Notes: generated by a model from the letters alone, not told the origin. Numbered from the stretch's first letter, positions 54,200-63,636 are shown. The stretch: DNA of 64,000 bases from Cyclobacteriaceae bacterium (GCA_016787645.1 JAEUUF010000002.1:310001-374000), one strand, 5' to 3'. Numbers and translations: made by a program.

Positions 54200-54814
54200 T
54201 CAATCAGATGTAATAAAATTTATGTTTGGCACTTTTCGCAAATCTTTGACGCGGAACCTAAATCGCTGATTTCCAGTGGCCAAACCGAATTCATTTAAAT
54301 TGAGTTGCACCCAATCGCGATCCTCTGTCTCTTTTCTCGAAAAAACCAACAGGATGTCGGTTGAATGGCCCATTCCATACGTTCTGCTGAGGTTTGCGTC
54401 GCTAACCGCTATTGTGTCACCTCTATCTGTGGTCATTGTAATGTATTCCCCCATTCTAAAGGAAAGTATCTGAACCAATTCGCTATACAATCCCATGTTG
54501 CCCCCGGGAGTGAGGGCCTCGCGGCCGTCGCGCGACAGACTCAATATATAATAGTCATACTGGGAATACTTGTTCCGCAACTTTCGGATTGAGGCTGTGT
54601 CCATTGTTTCGCCTAGTTCCTGGTGTACCCACAGATCCGTAGGTCGGTACTGCACCTCCACCAGTATCCCTCCGGCGGTCTCTGACTTGCGCAATCCGTT
54701 TTCAGGATCGGCCGCGTAGGCAGCTAGTTCCTTGAATGAAAGCTCTTTTGGCCTGCAACCCAATTGAATGAGTGCCAACAAAGTTGCGAGTATGTAAACA
54801 GAATAGCATCGCAT
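54200..54814 (-). CDS. Lipoprotein of unknown function
   Basis: A 204-residue protein with a lipobox (ALIQLGC, Cys20). The sequence is mostly mixed alpha/beta with no recognised domain; it contains NKYSQYDYYILSLSRDGRE and YGMGHSTDILLVFSRKE. It lies eight bases after the OmpH-like gene and 49 bases before Rhs component A on the same strand, so it may belong to the same transcript. An export or assembly role for the Rhs proteins would be speculation. Confidence 0.72.
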   Translation of the reverse strand: MRCYSVYILATLLALIQLGCRPKELSFKELAAYAADPENGLRKSETAGGILVEVQYRPTDLWVHQELGETMDTASIRKLRNKYSQYDYYILSLSRDGREALTPGGNMGLYSELVQILSFRMGEYITMTTDRGDTIAVSDANLSRTYGMGHSTDILLVFSRKETEDRDWVQLNLNEFGLATGNQRFRFRVKDLRKVPNINFITSD

Positions 54815-54822
54815 GCGTATAG

Positions 54823-55359
54823 CTATTGCCCTTTGTATTCTTTGTTAAGCCCTTCGAGGATTATGCTTGTAATGTCCAGCGCCTCGTTGGCATAGGCGAT
54901 ATTTCCATATTCGGTTGCCGCCAGAATAATGGTATAGCCGTGTGCCATTCCATACTTTCGGATGTAGGCGTTCACCTGGGTGAGCACTTCGGAAGTCATC
55001 TTTGAATCTTCCTGCTGCGCCTGCGCCTTCATGGCCTGCTGGTATTGCATAAGCTGGCCCTGCTTAGCCCGGATCAGTTCCTCAGAGAGCTTCTTTTCCC
55101 GAACCGTCATTTTGCTGCTTCCCTTCTCGTAGTCCATAATCGCGCGCTGCACCTCCACCGTAAGCGTGTCAATGTTGGCCTTCCATTGAACGGTTTTCTT
55201 CTGGTAGTTTTTCCTTGCGTCGATCATACCCTGGTACCCGTTTACCAGCCTGGCTGAATCAACGTAAACGAGCTCCTGACGGTTGGACAAATAGAAAGAG
55301 CCGAGCACTATTAAACCCAGGAGATTCAACAGCCCCAGGGTAAGAAGGAACTTGTTCAT
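54823..55359 (-). CDS. OmpH/Skp-like periplasmic chaperone
   Basis: A 178-residue protein with an N-terminal membrane anchor or signal (about 5-24), then VYVDSARLVNGYQGM, the usual Skp opening strand, and two long helices (about 50-125, rich in K, E and Q) that form the tentacles. The C-terminus returns to the body domain (YTIILAATEYGNIAYANEALDIT split over two strands). Skp-type proteins hold unfolded outer-membrane proteins in the periplasm. The paralogue most Bacteroidota carry next to bamA is not in this window, so this may be a second, locus-specific copy beside the giant exported Rhs proteins. Confidence 0.82.
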   Translation of the reverse strand: MNKFLLTLGLLNLLGLIVLGSFYLSNRQELVYVDSARLVNGYQGMIDARKNYQKKTVQWKANIDTLTVEVQRAIMDYEKGSSKMTVREKKLSEELIRAKQGQLMQYQQAMKAQAQQEDSKMTSEVLTQVNAYIRKYGMAHGYTIILAATEYGNIAYANEALDITSIILEGLNKEYKGQ

Positions 55360-55428
55360 AAGTAGTCCGGTTAGTTAGCCATGCAAAATAAGCATTGCTC
55401 TGGAATCTGCGGATGGAAGGGTGGGCGG

Positions 55429-56217
55429 TTAGGGTTTAAATGCCGTGATCGTCACCGACTTTAGGCCAATACCATACAAGGTGTCTTCATTCAAAAGCGC
55501 AAAACGATAGTTGCTGCCTCCGTCCAAAGGTTCCTTGCGCTTCTCGGCAGTATACAGGTCCACGAAAACAAGTTCCTGTCCGGCCAGGTAATACAGCTCC
55601 TCGCCCAGAAAGTTGAAATACGTCATTCCCGACTCGCCTAACGTCCTGACGTACCGTCCCAGGGGATTGAACATGTGAACCCCAGCGGATTTATCAAGCA
55701 GAAAAACATAGTTCTGGTATTCGCGCAGGGAAACGTAATCGGTTATTTTCTTGTCCGGCAGGTGTTTGAGGGTGTTCTCCAGGCTGATCGTCATGGAGTT
55801 TTGTGCGGTTTTCTTGATGGAGAAGTCGGCGGAGTCAAGAATCCAAAGTTCGCGCAACGCTGGGCACACCAGCCACGGACTTACAGCAAAGGCCGGGTCA
55901 AGTACTTTTTCATTTACGGTGGAGAAATCGTAAGACATCGTGCCGTATCGTTGTCCTTCCCGAAAGTAGAAGAAGGACTGTACGCCATCCAGGGGGTCGA
56001 GGAGCGTAGGGGGGGTATTGAAGTGATGCGAACCTATTTTCTTGCCGGACTTGTCGTGCTTTTGGATTTCACCATTAGCCAGGACCACAAAGAGGTCGCC
56101 AGCCCGGTCGATTCCCGCCCAGGTGATATCAGATTCAACATTCACTGTGATGGGTAAATGTTGCCCCGTGACTACCTGTGCAATGAGCAAGCCGATGGCG
56201 ATCAATAAAGAGCGCAT
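55429..56217 (-). CDS. Exported protein of unknown function, beta-propeller-like
   Basis: A 262-residue protein from the ATG at 56217, which shares a base with the stop of lpxH (TGATG), so the two are translationally coupled. Signal peptide MRSLLIAIGLLIAQVVTGQ. Repeating short strands such as DLFVVLANGEIQKHDKSGK, YVFLLDKSAGVHMFNPLGR and ELVFVDLYTAEKRKEP resemble blades of a six-bladed propeller. It probably sits in the periplasm or outer membrane. No enzyme motif is seen. A longer reading of 24 codons overlaps lpxH and has no signal. Confidence 0.75.
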   Translation of the reverse strand: MRSLLIAIGLLIAQVVTGQHLPITVNVESDITWAGIDRAGDLFVVLANGEIQKHDKSGKKIGSHHFNTPPTLLDPLDGVQSFFYFREGQRYGTMSYDFSTVNEKVLDPAFAVSPWLVCPALRELWILDSADFSIKKTAQNSMTISLENTLKHLPDKKITDYVSLREYQNYVFLLDKSAGVHMFNPLGRYVRTLGESGMTYFNFLGEELYYLAGQELVFVDLYTAEKRKEPLDGGSNYRFALLNEDTLYGIGLKSVTITAFKP

Positions 56218-56993
56218 CAGGCCGGATATTTCTTTAGCACGGCTTGCGAACCGTCGAACACGCAATAGGTGCCCTGGTGATGAACCCACTCACCGATGTT
56301 CAGGTAGCGGCTGTTTGGACCCACGGGGAGATCAAGCACCAGGTGGCGATGCCCGAAGATATAGAAATCACGGTGCGTGCGCTTCTCTTCCTCGCGGCAC
56401 CAGATGAACAGGAACTCATTTTCCTCACCCTTGAATGTCTCTTCGCGCTTCATGTTGCTGATTCGGCTCTTCCGACTCCAGTAGTGTGCAATTGCCATGC
56501 CGAGGTTGGGATGGATGCGGGCGAAAAGCCATTGGCAAATCGCGCTATTGAAGAACTTCTTCAGGATTTTATAGCCGGTTTCTCCCGGGCCAAGACCATC
56601 CCCATGCCCGATCAGCAGGCGGCGATTTCCAACGTGAAGTTCAATGGGTTCCCGATAGATAGGAATGCCCAGCTCGGTCGGGAAGTAGTTGAACATCCAC
56701 ATGTCGTGGTTGCCGGTAAAGAAGGCAATGGAAATACCCCTGTCGCGGAGTTCGGCCAGTTTGCCCTGCAGGCGGATGAATCCTTTCGGGATGGCATGAC
56801 GGTACTCAAACCAGAAGTCAAAAATATCGCCCAGCAGGTAAATGGCATGGGCGTCTGACTTAGTCGAATCCAACCACGCAACGATTTGCTTCTCGCGCTC
56901 CAGGCTGGTCGATCCATCCGGGGCGCCCAGGTGGAAGTCGGAGGCGAAGTATAGTTTCTTGTTGGGGGGAAGATCGATCTGTTGGGTCACCAT
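56217..56993 (-). CDS. lpxH: UDP-2,3-diacylglucosamine pyrophosphatase LpxH
   Basis: A 258-residue calcineurin-like phosphoesterase from the ATG at 56993. The metal-binding motifs are in order: SDFHLG (Asp19, His21), LGDIFDFW, GNHDMW, IGHGDGL and FGHRH. This is the LpxH pattern, including the helical insertion with HPNLGMAIAHYWSRKSR. It removes UMP from UDP-2,3-diacylglucosamine to give lipid X in lipid A synthesis at the inner membrane. The TACTTTTG box 17 bases upstream supports this start. The next gene downstream is coupled but not a known lipid A gene. Confidence 0.92.
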   Translation of the reverse strand: MVTQQIDLPPNKKLYFASDFHLGAPDGSTSLEREKQIVAWLDSTKSDAHAIYLLGDIFDFWFEYRHAIPKGFIRLQGKLAELRDRGISIAFFTGNHDMWMFNYFPTELGIPIYREPIELHVGNRRLLIGHGDGLGPGETGYKILKKFFNSAICQWLFARIHPNLGMAIAHYWSRKSRISNMKREETFKGEENEFLFIWCREEEKRTHRDFYIFGHRHLVLDLPVGPNSRYLNIGEWVHHQGTYCVFDGSQAVLKKYPA

Positions 56994-57009
56994 GGTGGGT
57001 TTCCTTACA

Positions 57010-57017
57010 CAAAAGTA
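57010..57017 (-). promoter_or_regulatory. -7 promoter box of lpxH
   Basis: The minus strand reads TACTTTTG, a full match to TAnnTTTG, giving a leader of about 10-20 bases before the lpxH ATG. The -33 element is not clear. Confidence 0.5.
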
Positions 57018-57071
57018 ACTTATTTGAGCGCTACCGCCGAAGAGGGCGCGGACAACTTTCAAGGAAGCTGA

Positions 57072-57126
57072 GGCTAAAAAAAGAAACCGCAAAGATGCCG
57101 AGCAAGGTATGCTGCATCTTTGCGGT
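57072..57126 (-). terminator. Rho-independent terminator of the ftsH transcript
   Basis: A 12-base perfect outer stem (ACCGCAAAGATG/CATCTTTGCGGT, 57086-57097 and 57115-57126) with a small inner AGCA/TGCT stem. On the minus strand it is followed by ttctttttttagcc, a T-rich tail. It lies 21 bases past the ftsH stop. Confidence 0.85.
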
Positions 57127-57146
57127 CATTAAGGTCAACGAAGAAC

Positions 57147-59186
57147 TTATGCGTTTTCCTGGGGAGGTGTCGCCTCCGGTGCCGGCGCTGGCTCTGCCGC
57201 TGGCGCAGCAACTTCCGGTTTTGCCGCTCCATTCGCATTCGTAAACTTTTCGTAGGTCGTCTGGTGGCTGAAAGGACGCTTGCCGATCAGGCGTTCCAGG
57301 TCGTTCTGAAAGAGAATTTCCTTCTCCAGTAGTTCCTTGGAGATAATTTCAAGCTGCTCGCGATGATCATTGAGCAGTTTCCTGGTGCGCTGGTAGCAGA
57401 AATCAATCAGCGCCTTCACCTCTTTGTCAATCTTTTCGGCGGTAGAATCGGAGTAAGGTTTCTGGAAGTTGTATTCTGACTGCTTGCTATCATAGAAAGA
57501 CATGTGGCCGATCTCCTTGTTCATGCCGTACATGGTCACCATGCTGTAAGCCATCTTGGTAATACGCTCCAGGTCGCTCAGTGCGCCGGTGGAAATCTTG
57601 TTGAATACAATATCCTCAGCCACACGTCCACCAAAGGCCATGCACATTTCGTCAATGAGCTGGTCGGTCTGGTACAGGAACTGTTCTTTGGGCAAATACT
57701 GCGCATATCCCAATGCCGCGATGCCGCGAGGTACAATGCTCACCTTTACCAGCGGATCGGCATGTTCGAGATACCAGCCGGCAACAGCGTGACCGGATTC
57801 GTGGTAAGCGACAATTTTCTTCTCTTCCGGTGAAATGAGTTTGTTTTTTTTCTCAAGGCCTCCGATAACCCGGTCAATGGCATCCTGGAAGTCCGTCATC
57901 TCCACCTCTTTCTTATCTTTTCGGGCCGCGATCAGCGCTGCTTCATTGCAGACGTTCGCAATCTCAGCTCCGGCGAAACCAGGGGTCTGTGCCGCCAGCT
58001 TTTTCACATCCACTTCCTTGGAAAGTTTGATGGGCTTCAAATGCACTTTGAAAATTGCCTCACGCCCGTTGATGTCGGGTTTGTCGATGCTGATCTGGCG
58101 GTCGAACCGGCCCGGTCGTAACAGGGCTGAGTCGAGAACGTCGGGGCGGTTGGTGGCCGCCAGGATGATCACACCACTGTCGGTGGCAAAACCGTCCATC
58201 TCTACCAGGAGGGAGTTGAGGGTATTTTCCCGTTCGTCGTTTGCGCCGGGTATCTGGCCACGACCGCGTGATCGGCCGATGGCATCAATCTCGTCAATAA
58301 AGATTATGCAGGGTGCTTTCTCTTTGGCTTGTTTGAACAGGTCGCGTACACGGGCAGCGCCGACCCCTACGAACATTTCCACAAAGTCTGATCCTGACAA
58401 GGAGAAGAAGGGTACACCTGCTTCGCCGGCCACGGCCTTGGCCAGCAATGTTTTTCCGGTACCAGGAGCACCAACCAATAGTGCGCCTTTCGGGATTTTG
58501 CCACCCAGCTTGGTGAACTTCGACGGGTTCTTGAGGAACTCGACGATCTCCATGATTTCCACCTTGGCTTCATCTAGGCCAGCCGCATCTTCAAACGTGA
58601 TCTTTACCTTGCTCTCGGCATCAAACAACGCTGCTTTTGACTTGCCAATATTGAAAATTTGGCCGCCCGGGCCACCGCCTCCCGTCATCCGGCGCATAAG
58701 CATCCAGAAACCGAAGAGGAGCAGGAAGAGGAAGCCCCAGTTGAATAGCATGGTGCCCACATCGTTCCGCTCTTCGTAAATGATATCCACCTTCTGATCA
58801 CGCGAGATATTCTTCGTGATCGCATCGTATTGTTCCACGAACTTGTCGATGGAACCGATTTTCATCTTGTAATGGGGTCCGCTGACACTCAATCCCAGTG
58901 GGCTGCTGCGTTCCAGGTCCTGCTTGTATTTGGCGTTCTGAAGGGCCTCCGGTTTCAGGGTGATTTCAACCAGTTTCTCGTTCTCGACCAGCACCAACTT
59001 CTTGACATCGCGACTTTGTACGATGTCTTCAAACTTGCTGGCGTGGATCTCAACGGATGCGCCGGTTTTGTTGAAAAGCGTGATGGCAAGCACCACAGCC
59101 ACCAATCCCAGGATGATCCAGATTTGGTAATTGGATCGGGGTAGCCGGGGTGGGATATTATTGTCTTTTCTTTCCTTGTCTGCCAT
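57147..59186 (-). CDS. ftsH: ATP-dependent zinc metalloprotease FtsH
   Basis: A 679-residue protein. Membrane segments at about 22-38 and 146-165 enclose a periplasmic domain. The AAA domain has Walker A GAPGTGKT at 239-246, Walker B IIFIDEID at 294-301, and [17 protein letters not shown]. The peptidase zinc site is HESGH at 462-466. The C-terminal tail is Pro/Ala-rich ([12 protein letters not shown]), common in Bacteroidota. It degrades misassembled membrane proteins and regulators. The rsfS gene lies 56 bases upstream on the same strand, the usual order in this phylum. Confidence 0.97.
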   Translation of the reverse strand: MADKERKDNNIPPRLPRSNYQIWIILGLVAVVLAITLFNKTGASVEIHASKFEDIVQSRDVKKLVLVENEKLVEITLKPEALQNAKYKQDLERSSPLGLSVSGPHYKMKIGSIDKFVEQYDAITKNISRDQKVDIIYEERNDVGTMLFNWGFLFLLLFGFWMLMRRMTGGGGPGGQIFNIGKSKAALFDAESKVKITFEDAAGLDEAKVEIMEIVEFLKNPSKFTKLGGKIPKGALLVGAPGTGKTLLAKAVAGEAGVPFFSLSGSDFVEMFVGVGAARVRDLFKQAKEKAPCIIFIDEIDAIGRSRGRGQIPGANDERENTLNSLLVEMDGFATDSGVIILAATNRPDVLDSALLRPGRFDRQISIDKPDINGREAIFKVHLKPIKLSKEVDVKKLAAQTPGFAGAEIANVCNEAALIAARKDKKEVEMTDFQDAIDRVIGGLEKKNKLISPEEKKIVAYHESGHAVAGWYLEHADPLVKVSIVPRGIAALGYAQYLPKEQFLYQTDQLIDEMCMAFGGRVAEDIVFNKISTGALSDLERITKMAYSMVTMYGMNKEIGHMSFYDSKQSEYNFQKPYSDSTAEKIDKEVKALIDFCYQRTRKLLNDHREQLEIISKELLEKEILFQNDLERLIGKRPFSHQTTYEKFTNANGAAKPEVAAPAAEPAPAPEATPPQENA

Positions 59187-59242
59187 GTAAGTAAGTTCCT
59201 TTTAAGTCGTTGTAATGGTTAACGCGTGGGTTCTAATTTGGT

Positions 59243-59614
59243 TCAGTCTGTAATCTCGGTGATCGCCGCATCCCCCCAAAGACGCTCCAGGGCATAAAAA
59301 TTCCTGAGATCCTTGCGAAAGACATGGGCAACCACACTACTATAGTCGAGAAGCATCCATTCTTTATTGTTTTTACCCTCCGTGTGCCAGGCGGTCTCTT
59401 TGGTGCCCTTGTACACCTCGTCGCTGATCGAATCGGCGATGGCATCGAGCTGTTTGTCAGAACTGCCGGTACAGATCACGAAGAAATCGGCCACTGCATT
59501 CTTTACTTTACGGAGATCCATGACTACAATATTGGTGGCTTTCTTCTCCTGCATCCCCTTCACGACCAACTCACTGAGCCGCTCGGAAGAATCTGCTTTC
59601 CGTCTCTTCGCCAT
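59243..59614 (-). CDS. rsfS: Ribosome silencing factor RsfS
   Basis: A 123-residue protein of the RsfS/Iojap family. Motifs: KATNIVVMDLRKV, DFFVICTGSSDKQLDAIADSI, AWHTEGKNNKEWMLLDYSSVV and HVFRKDLRNFYALERLWGDA. It binds uL14 on the large ribosomal subunit and blocks subunit joining when nutrients are low. It is divergent from birA with only 46 bases between the two start codons, and followed by ftsH. Confidence 0.96.
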   Translation of the reverse strand: MAKRRKADSSERLSELVVKGMQEKKATNIVVMDLRKVKNAVADFFVICTGSSDKQLDAIADSISDEVYKGTKETAWHTEGKNNKEWMLLDYSSVVAHVFRKDLRNFYALERLWGDAAITEITD

Positions 59615-59660
59615 TCACTAACTTGGGTTGGTTAGAAACCGTAAAACTAACTAAAATCCC

Positions 59661-60440
59661 TTGTATAAAATCCCTGCCAATACCCTTTTCACTGGCCGGA
59701 AACTGATTTATGTGCCAGAATGTCATTCTACCAATTCTTCCCTGGCGGAGCTGCACGAACAAGTTGAATTACCAGAGGGAACCGTCTTTATTACTGACTA
59801 CCAGACACGGGGCCGAGGGCAACGGGGAAACTCATGGGAATCAGGTCAAGGCGAGAACCTGACCTTCTCGATCTTGTTTCAACCGAGCTTCCTGGCCGCG
59901 ATGGACCAGTTTCAATTGAACATGGCCGTGACGGTAGGTATTGCACGAGGCCTCCAAAACCTGATTTCCAGGGGTGTTTCAGTCAAGTGGCCCAACGATA
60001 TCCTGGTTGACGACCTGAAGGTCGGAGGAGTGCTGATTGAGAATCAGACCATGGGCGCGAACCTCTCAACTTCGATAGTCGGCATAGGTTTGAATGTGAA
60101 CCAAACCAGGGTCCCTCACGCCCAGGCCGGTTCGCTCATTCAATGGGTGGGTCAGCCATTGGGCCTGAATGAAGTGCTCGAGGTGTTATTGGTCGGTATC
60201 GAATCGAATTACCTCCGCCTGAGGTCGGGTGCGCATGAGCAGATTCGTGCGGAGTACCTTGAGCTTTTGTATAAATACAGGGTTCCTCAGTTATTCGAAG
60301 CCGGGGCCAACCCGTTCATGGGTTTGATCACCAACGTGGATGAATCGGGACGGCTTTGCGTTGAGTGTTCAGGCGAAATTCTCAAATTCTCCCTGAAGGA
60401 GATACGAATGGTGTTTCCGATGCGTCCTGACCGCAACTAA
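59661..60440 (+). CDS. birA: Biotin-[acetyl-CoA-carboxylase] ligase BirA
   Basis: A 259-residue protein that starts at TTG (59661): the next in-frame Met is deep inside the catalytic domain, and the sequence YKIPANTLFTGRKLIYVPECHSTN from this start matches the family opening. The biotinyl-AMP loop GRGQRGNSW, the KWPNDI motif and KVGGVLIE are present. No N-terminal DNA-binding HTH exists, so this is a ligase without repressor function. It attaches biotin to carboxylase carrier domains in the cytoplasm. A short C-terminal SH3-like domain ends LKEIRMVFP. Confidence 0.93.
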   Translation: MYKIPANTLFTGRKLIYVPECHSTNSSLAELHEQVELPEGTVFITDYQTRGRGQRGNSWESGQGENLTFSILFQPSFLAAMDQFQLNMAVTVGIARGLQNLISRGVSVKWPNDILVDDLKVGGVLIENQTMGANLSTSIVGIGLNVNQTRVPHAQAGSLIQWVGQPLGLNEVLEVLLVGIESNYLRLRSGAHEQIRAEYLELLYKYRVPQLFEAGANPFMGLITNVDESGRLCVECSGEILKFSLKEIRMVFPMRPDRN

Positions 60441-60453
60441 TTCTCAGGCTATC

Positions 60454-60981
60454 TCACGCGTGGCCTGCACGCCGCTGGAAGAAGGGCCGCAAGATGGTCC
60501 GGTCAAGCACAATAAACGCAAGGACCAGGTTGATGCCTATCAAAATATTCATCACCAACTTTCCATTGATGTTTATCTGGGGAAGGGAAGGAGTCGTCAC
60601 ATATTTCTTCAGGGGCTCCATCTGTTCGATGGAAATTGATCCACTGATCTGATCGAAGGTTCCAGCAGTGAGCATCATGGCCAACATGCCTGAAGCAACC
60701 ATCACACCGGCGAGGAGCATAAGTCCATTCTTGGGCGAGGGATAGGTGGTCAATGCACCACGAGAGAGATTTCTGATGACCCGGTCTACAAACTGGGTAG
60801 AGGGAGATTGGATGGAATTCTTCTTCAGGAACTCATGGACGGGCCGTAGTTCTTCCAACCGTTGCTGAAGCGCCGTGGAAGTGCCAAGTTCCTGCTTCAA
60901 CTCCTGGAGAGCAGCTCCCTCGAGTTTTCCGTCAAGAAAATCCTGGAGACGGGCTTCCTGGCTATCGGTGATCTTTTCCAT
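60454..60981 (-). CDS. Anti-sigma factor (membrane protein partner of the ECF sigma factor)
   Basis: A 175-residue protein. The cytoplasmic N-terminal part (about 1-80) is a helical anti-sigma-like domain without the zinc-binding His-Cys motif (ARLQDFLDGKLEGAALQELKQ). Two membrane segments lie at about 85-105 and 145-162. It starts three bases after the stop of the sigma-factor gene, so it likely holds that sigma at the membrane until released. The signal is not evident. Confidence 0.8.
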   Translation of the reverse strand: MEKITDSQEARLQDFLDGKLEGAALQELKQELGTSTALQQRLEELRPVHEFLKKNSIQSPSTQFVDRVIRNLSRGALTTYPSPKNGLMLLAGVMVASGMLAMMLTAGTFDQISGSISIEQMEPLKKYVTTPSLPQININGKLVMNILIGINLVLAFIVLDRTILRPFFQRRAGHA

Positions 60982-60984
60982 GAA

Positions 60985-61539
60985 TCATAAAGTTAATGCT
61001 TCCGTCTTTAAAATACGTGTCAGTTCGTTGGCCAACCGCTGGCGGGCCCGGTGCACCCTGACCTTGAGCGTATTTATCCGTTGACCGGTCATTTCAGCTA
61101 CTTCTTCCAGGCTGAATTCCCGGATATAATACAGCTGAATAGCCAGTCGGTCAGCTTCATTGAGGTGATCCATCGCCTTGGAGATGAATACCTCTTTGTC
61201 GTCGCGCTCCATGGCCGACTCGCTCTCGGCAGCTTGATCATGGTGCTCAATACTTTCCATCACCCGGCGGTTCTTCCTCTTATAACTAATCGCTGTGTTG
61301 AAAATAATACGGTAAAGCCAGGTTGAAAATCGGGCCTTGCGGTTGAACCCTTTCAGGTAGTGGAAGGCCTTGATGAAGCCATCCTGGGCTGCTTCTTCAG
61401 CTTCAGGGCGGTTGTTCAGGACCTTCAGGGCAATGGTAAACGCGAAGCTCTTGTATTGGTCGACTAATCGGGCATAGGCCTCCTGTTTCCCGGCCAAAAC
61501 CTGGTCGATCAGCGCATTTTCCTCCTGGAGTGACAACAC
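60985..61539 (-). CDS. ECF RNA polymerase sigma factor (SigW/RpoE type)
   Basis: A 184-residue protein starting at GTG (61539). Region 2 includes YKSFAFTIALKVLNNRPEAEEAAQDGFIKAF and FSTWLYRIIFNTAI (split motifs 2.1-2.4). Region 4 includes LNEADRLAIQLYYIREFSLEEVAEMTGQ and TLKVRVHRARQRLAN. It directs polymerase to a stress or envelope regulon. The anti-sigma gene follows at three bases. The divergent DUF6249-like gene often accompanies this sigma factor in Bacteroidota. Confidence 0.95.
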   Translation of the reverse strand: MLSLQEENALIDQVLAGKQEAYARLVDQYKSFAFTIALKVLNNRPEAEEAAQDGFIKAFHYLKGFNRKARFSTWLYRIIFNTAISYKRKNRRVMESIEHHDQAAESESAMERDDKEVFISKAMDHLNEADRLAIQLYYIREFSLEEVAEMTGQRINTLKVRVHRARQRLANELTRILKTEALTL

Positions 61540-61667
61540 GGCCCTTGGACGCTTATTTTCTACCTCAAGTTACATATTGCCAAGCCGAAATTGGGAACAA
61601 AAGAATTTGTAATTGAAGTGTAACCCAGGCCTGCCCACCCGGCGTCAAAGGGGCAAAAACACACGCT

Positions 61668-62033
61668 ATGGAATCCAATGGAGTTATAGTACCCGTATTG
61701 GGCGTCCTCCTGCCCATCATCATTACGCTGGGGGCATTTATTATGGTGGTCTACCTCCGGAAATACGAGAACACGGAACGTATGTCCATGATCGACAAAG
61801 GCATTTCCCCGGAATTGTTCCGAAAAGAACGCATTGGCCGTGGGGGTACGTTGCGGTGGTCGTTCTTGCTGATCGGCATCGGCATCGGGTTCCTGATGGG
61901 CTATTGGCTCGACAGAACCTTCGATATGGAGGAAACAGGCTATTTCTCGATGCTGTTTATTTTCGGCGGCATTGGCCTTGGGCTTTCCTACTTCTTCGAA
62001 GAGCGTAAGAACCAGGATCAGAAGCAGCAATAG
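61668..62033 (+). CDS. DUF6249-like inner-membrane protein
   Basis: A 121-residue protein with three hydrophobic segments (about 7-28, 63-82, 93-108). Between the first two is a soluble loop with MSMIDKGISPELF, the characteristic motif of this family. It lies divergent from the ECF sigma gene with a 128-base gap. Its function is unknown; the conserved place next to the sigma pair suggests the same envelope pathway. Confidence 0.82.
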   Translation: MESNGVIVPVLGVLLPIIITLGAFIMVVYLRKYENTERMSMIDKGISPELFRKERIGRGGTLRWSFLLIGIGIGFLMGYWLDRTFDMEETGYFSMLFIFGGIGLGLSYFFEERKNQDQKQQ

Positions 62034-62053
62034 AATTCCTGCAATCCAGCAAG

Positions 62054-62084
62054 AAGACCCTCATGAAAGTGAGGGTCTTTTTTT
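62054..62084 (+). terminator. Rho-independent terminator
   Basis: A 10-base perfect stem (AAGACCCTCA/TGAGGGTCTT) with a six-base loop is followed by ttttt on the plus strand. It ends the DUF6249-like gene 20 bases past its stop. The minus strand has only a short T-run (ttctt), so bidirectional use is possible but weaker. Confidence 0.9.
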
Positions 62085-62095
62085 ATGGGTGCTGA

Positions 62096-63550
62096 CTAGA
62101 ATAGCCACTGGATCAATGTGAGTCCAAGAATAGAGATGATCACCAGGCAGGCCAGGTTGAGGAGGATTCCCGTCCGGATCATGTCCTTCATTCGGATATG
62201 ACCCGTGGCGAAAAGCACAGCATTGGGTGGGGTGGAAATCGGCATCATGAAGGCACAGCTGGCCGCCAAGGTCACGGGAATGGAAAGCCAAACGGGGTTG
62301 ATGTGGAAGCCATCCGCAATGCCAAAAACGACAGGAACAAAAATGGTCACCAGGGCCACGTTGCTCATCAGTTCGGTTAGACCCATCGAAATGGCGGTGA
62401 GCGAAATAATGAGCACAGCAGGAGAGATGTCTTTTTGCTGCGAAAAATAATTACCCACAATTTGGACAAGCCCCGACTTTTCCATGCCATCGGCCAGGCA
62501 GAGGCCACCGCCAAACAGGAGCAGGATTCCCCAGGGCAGTTCCTTCATGTCATTCCATTCGAGTAGAAACTTCTGCTTTTGCAGATCAACCGGCATCAGG
62601 AACATTAGTATGCCTCCGGCAATGGCGATGGTGGTGTCATCCAACAGGTTCTTGCCGATGAGGTTATTCAGGTTTTGGCGGAAAATCCAGAAGAAGCAGG
62701 TGACGGAAAAGACAACCAGCACCAGTTTCTCTGCCTTCGTTAGCCGTCCAAGCTCCAGGTACTTGCGCTGGATGAGTTCGTGCGATCCTTCGATGGAATG
62801 CAGCCGGTTTACAAAAAGCAAGCGGGTGATGATGAGGTAACAGGCGATGAGCGCCAGGATCATCATGGGGATGCCCATGATCATCCAACTGGTGAAGCTG
62901 ACATCAATATTGTAGAAACGCTTCATGAAACCCACCATGACCACGTTAGGGGGTGTACCAATGATAGTGGCCATACCGCCGATACTCGCTGAGTAGGCAA
63001 TGGCCAGCATGAGGCCCGTGGCGAATTTCTGAAAGCGCGGATCATCTTTGTGGGTGCCCAATTCGGAAGCAAGCAGCGAGGTAACGGACGTGGCAATGGG
63101 TAGCATCATGATGGCCGTCGCGGTGTTGCTGATCCACATACTGATCAACGCGGTGGACAACATGAATCCCAGGATGATACCATTACCGCTGGTACCAGTG
63201 AGGCGGATAAGCCCCAACGCAATGCGCTGGTGAAGTTTGTGGCGCTCGAGGCCCAGGGCAAGAATGAATCCGCCCATGAAAAGGAAGATCACGGGATCCC
63301 CGTAGGGTGCGGAAGCTTCCCGCACAGAGGATACTCCAGCGAGCGGAAAGATCACCATGGGGAGGAGGGCGGTGATCGGTATCGGCATGGCTTCCGTAGC
63401 CCACCAGGATACCATCCATGCGCCCATGCCCAGGACAAAGATACTTTTCTCGGACAGCGTACCCGGCTCGATAGCATTCACAATGAGCGCGAACAGAACC
63501 GGGCCAAGGATCAATCCTACGAACTTGGTTCTCGCAAGGAGCACGCTCAT
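62096..63550 (-). CDS. SLC13/DASS-family sodium-coupled anion transporter
   Basis: A 484-residue membrane protein with about 11-12 hydrophobic segments in two repeats. The hallmark motifs are SMWISNTATAIMMLPIATSV (with the SNT element) near residue 135 and LMSNVALVTIFVPVVF near 395, together with GGMATIIGTPPNVVMVGF and MPISTPPNAVLFATG. These SNT/SNV and TPPN loops bind sodium and the anion. Substrates in the family are dicarboxylates, citrate or sulfate; sequence alone does not decide. The gene stands alone. Confidence 0.93.
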   Translation of the reverse strand: MSVLLARTKFVGLILGPVLFALIVNAIEPGTLSEKSIFVLGMGAWMVSWWATEAMPIPITALLPMVIFPLAGVSSVREASAPYGDPVIFLFMGGFILALGLERHKLHQRIALGLIRLTGTSGNGIILGFMLSTALISMWISNTATAIMMLPIATSVTSLLASELGTHKDDPRFQKFATGLMLAIAYSASIGGMATIIGTPPNVVMVGFMKRFYNIDVSFTSWMIMGIPMMILALIACYLIITRLLFVNRLHSIEGSHELIQRKYLELGRLTKAEKLVLVVFSVTCFFWIFRQNLNNLIGKNLLDDTTIAIAGGILMFLMPVDLQKQKFLLEWNDMKELPWGILLLFGGGLCLADGMEKSGLVQIVGNYFSQQKDISPAVLIISLTAISMGLTELMSNVALVTIFVPVVFGIADGFHINPVWLSIPVTLAASCAFMMPISTPPNAVLFATGHIRMKDMIRTGILLNLACLVIISILGLTLIQWLF

Positions 63551-63636
63551 CTCGGCAATGTTTTCAGCAAGATAAGGGATGCTTCTGCCGGGACAAAAGA
63601 ATTACACAGATGGTGCCGAGCAGTCGTTGCAATGAA

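Noticed and set aside
57835-58779. 314-codon open frame on the plus strand
   Set aside because: It is antisense to ftsH, with Ser/Arg-rich content typical of a shadow frame.
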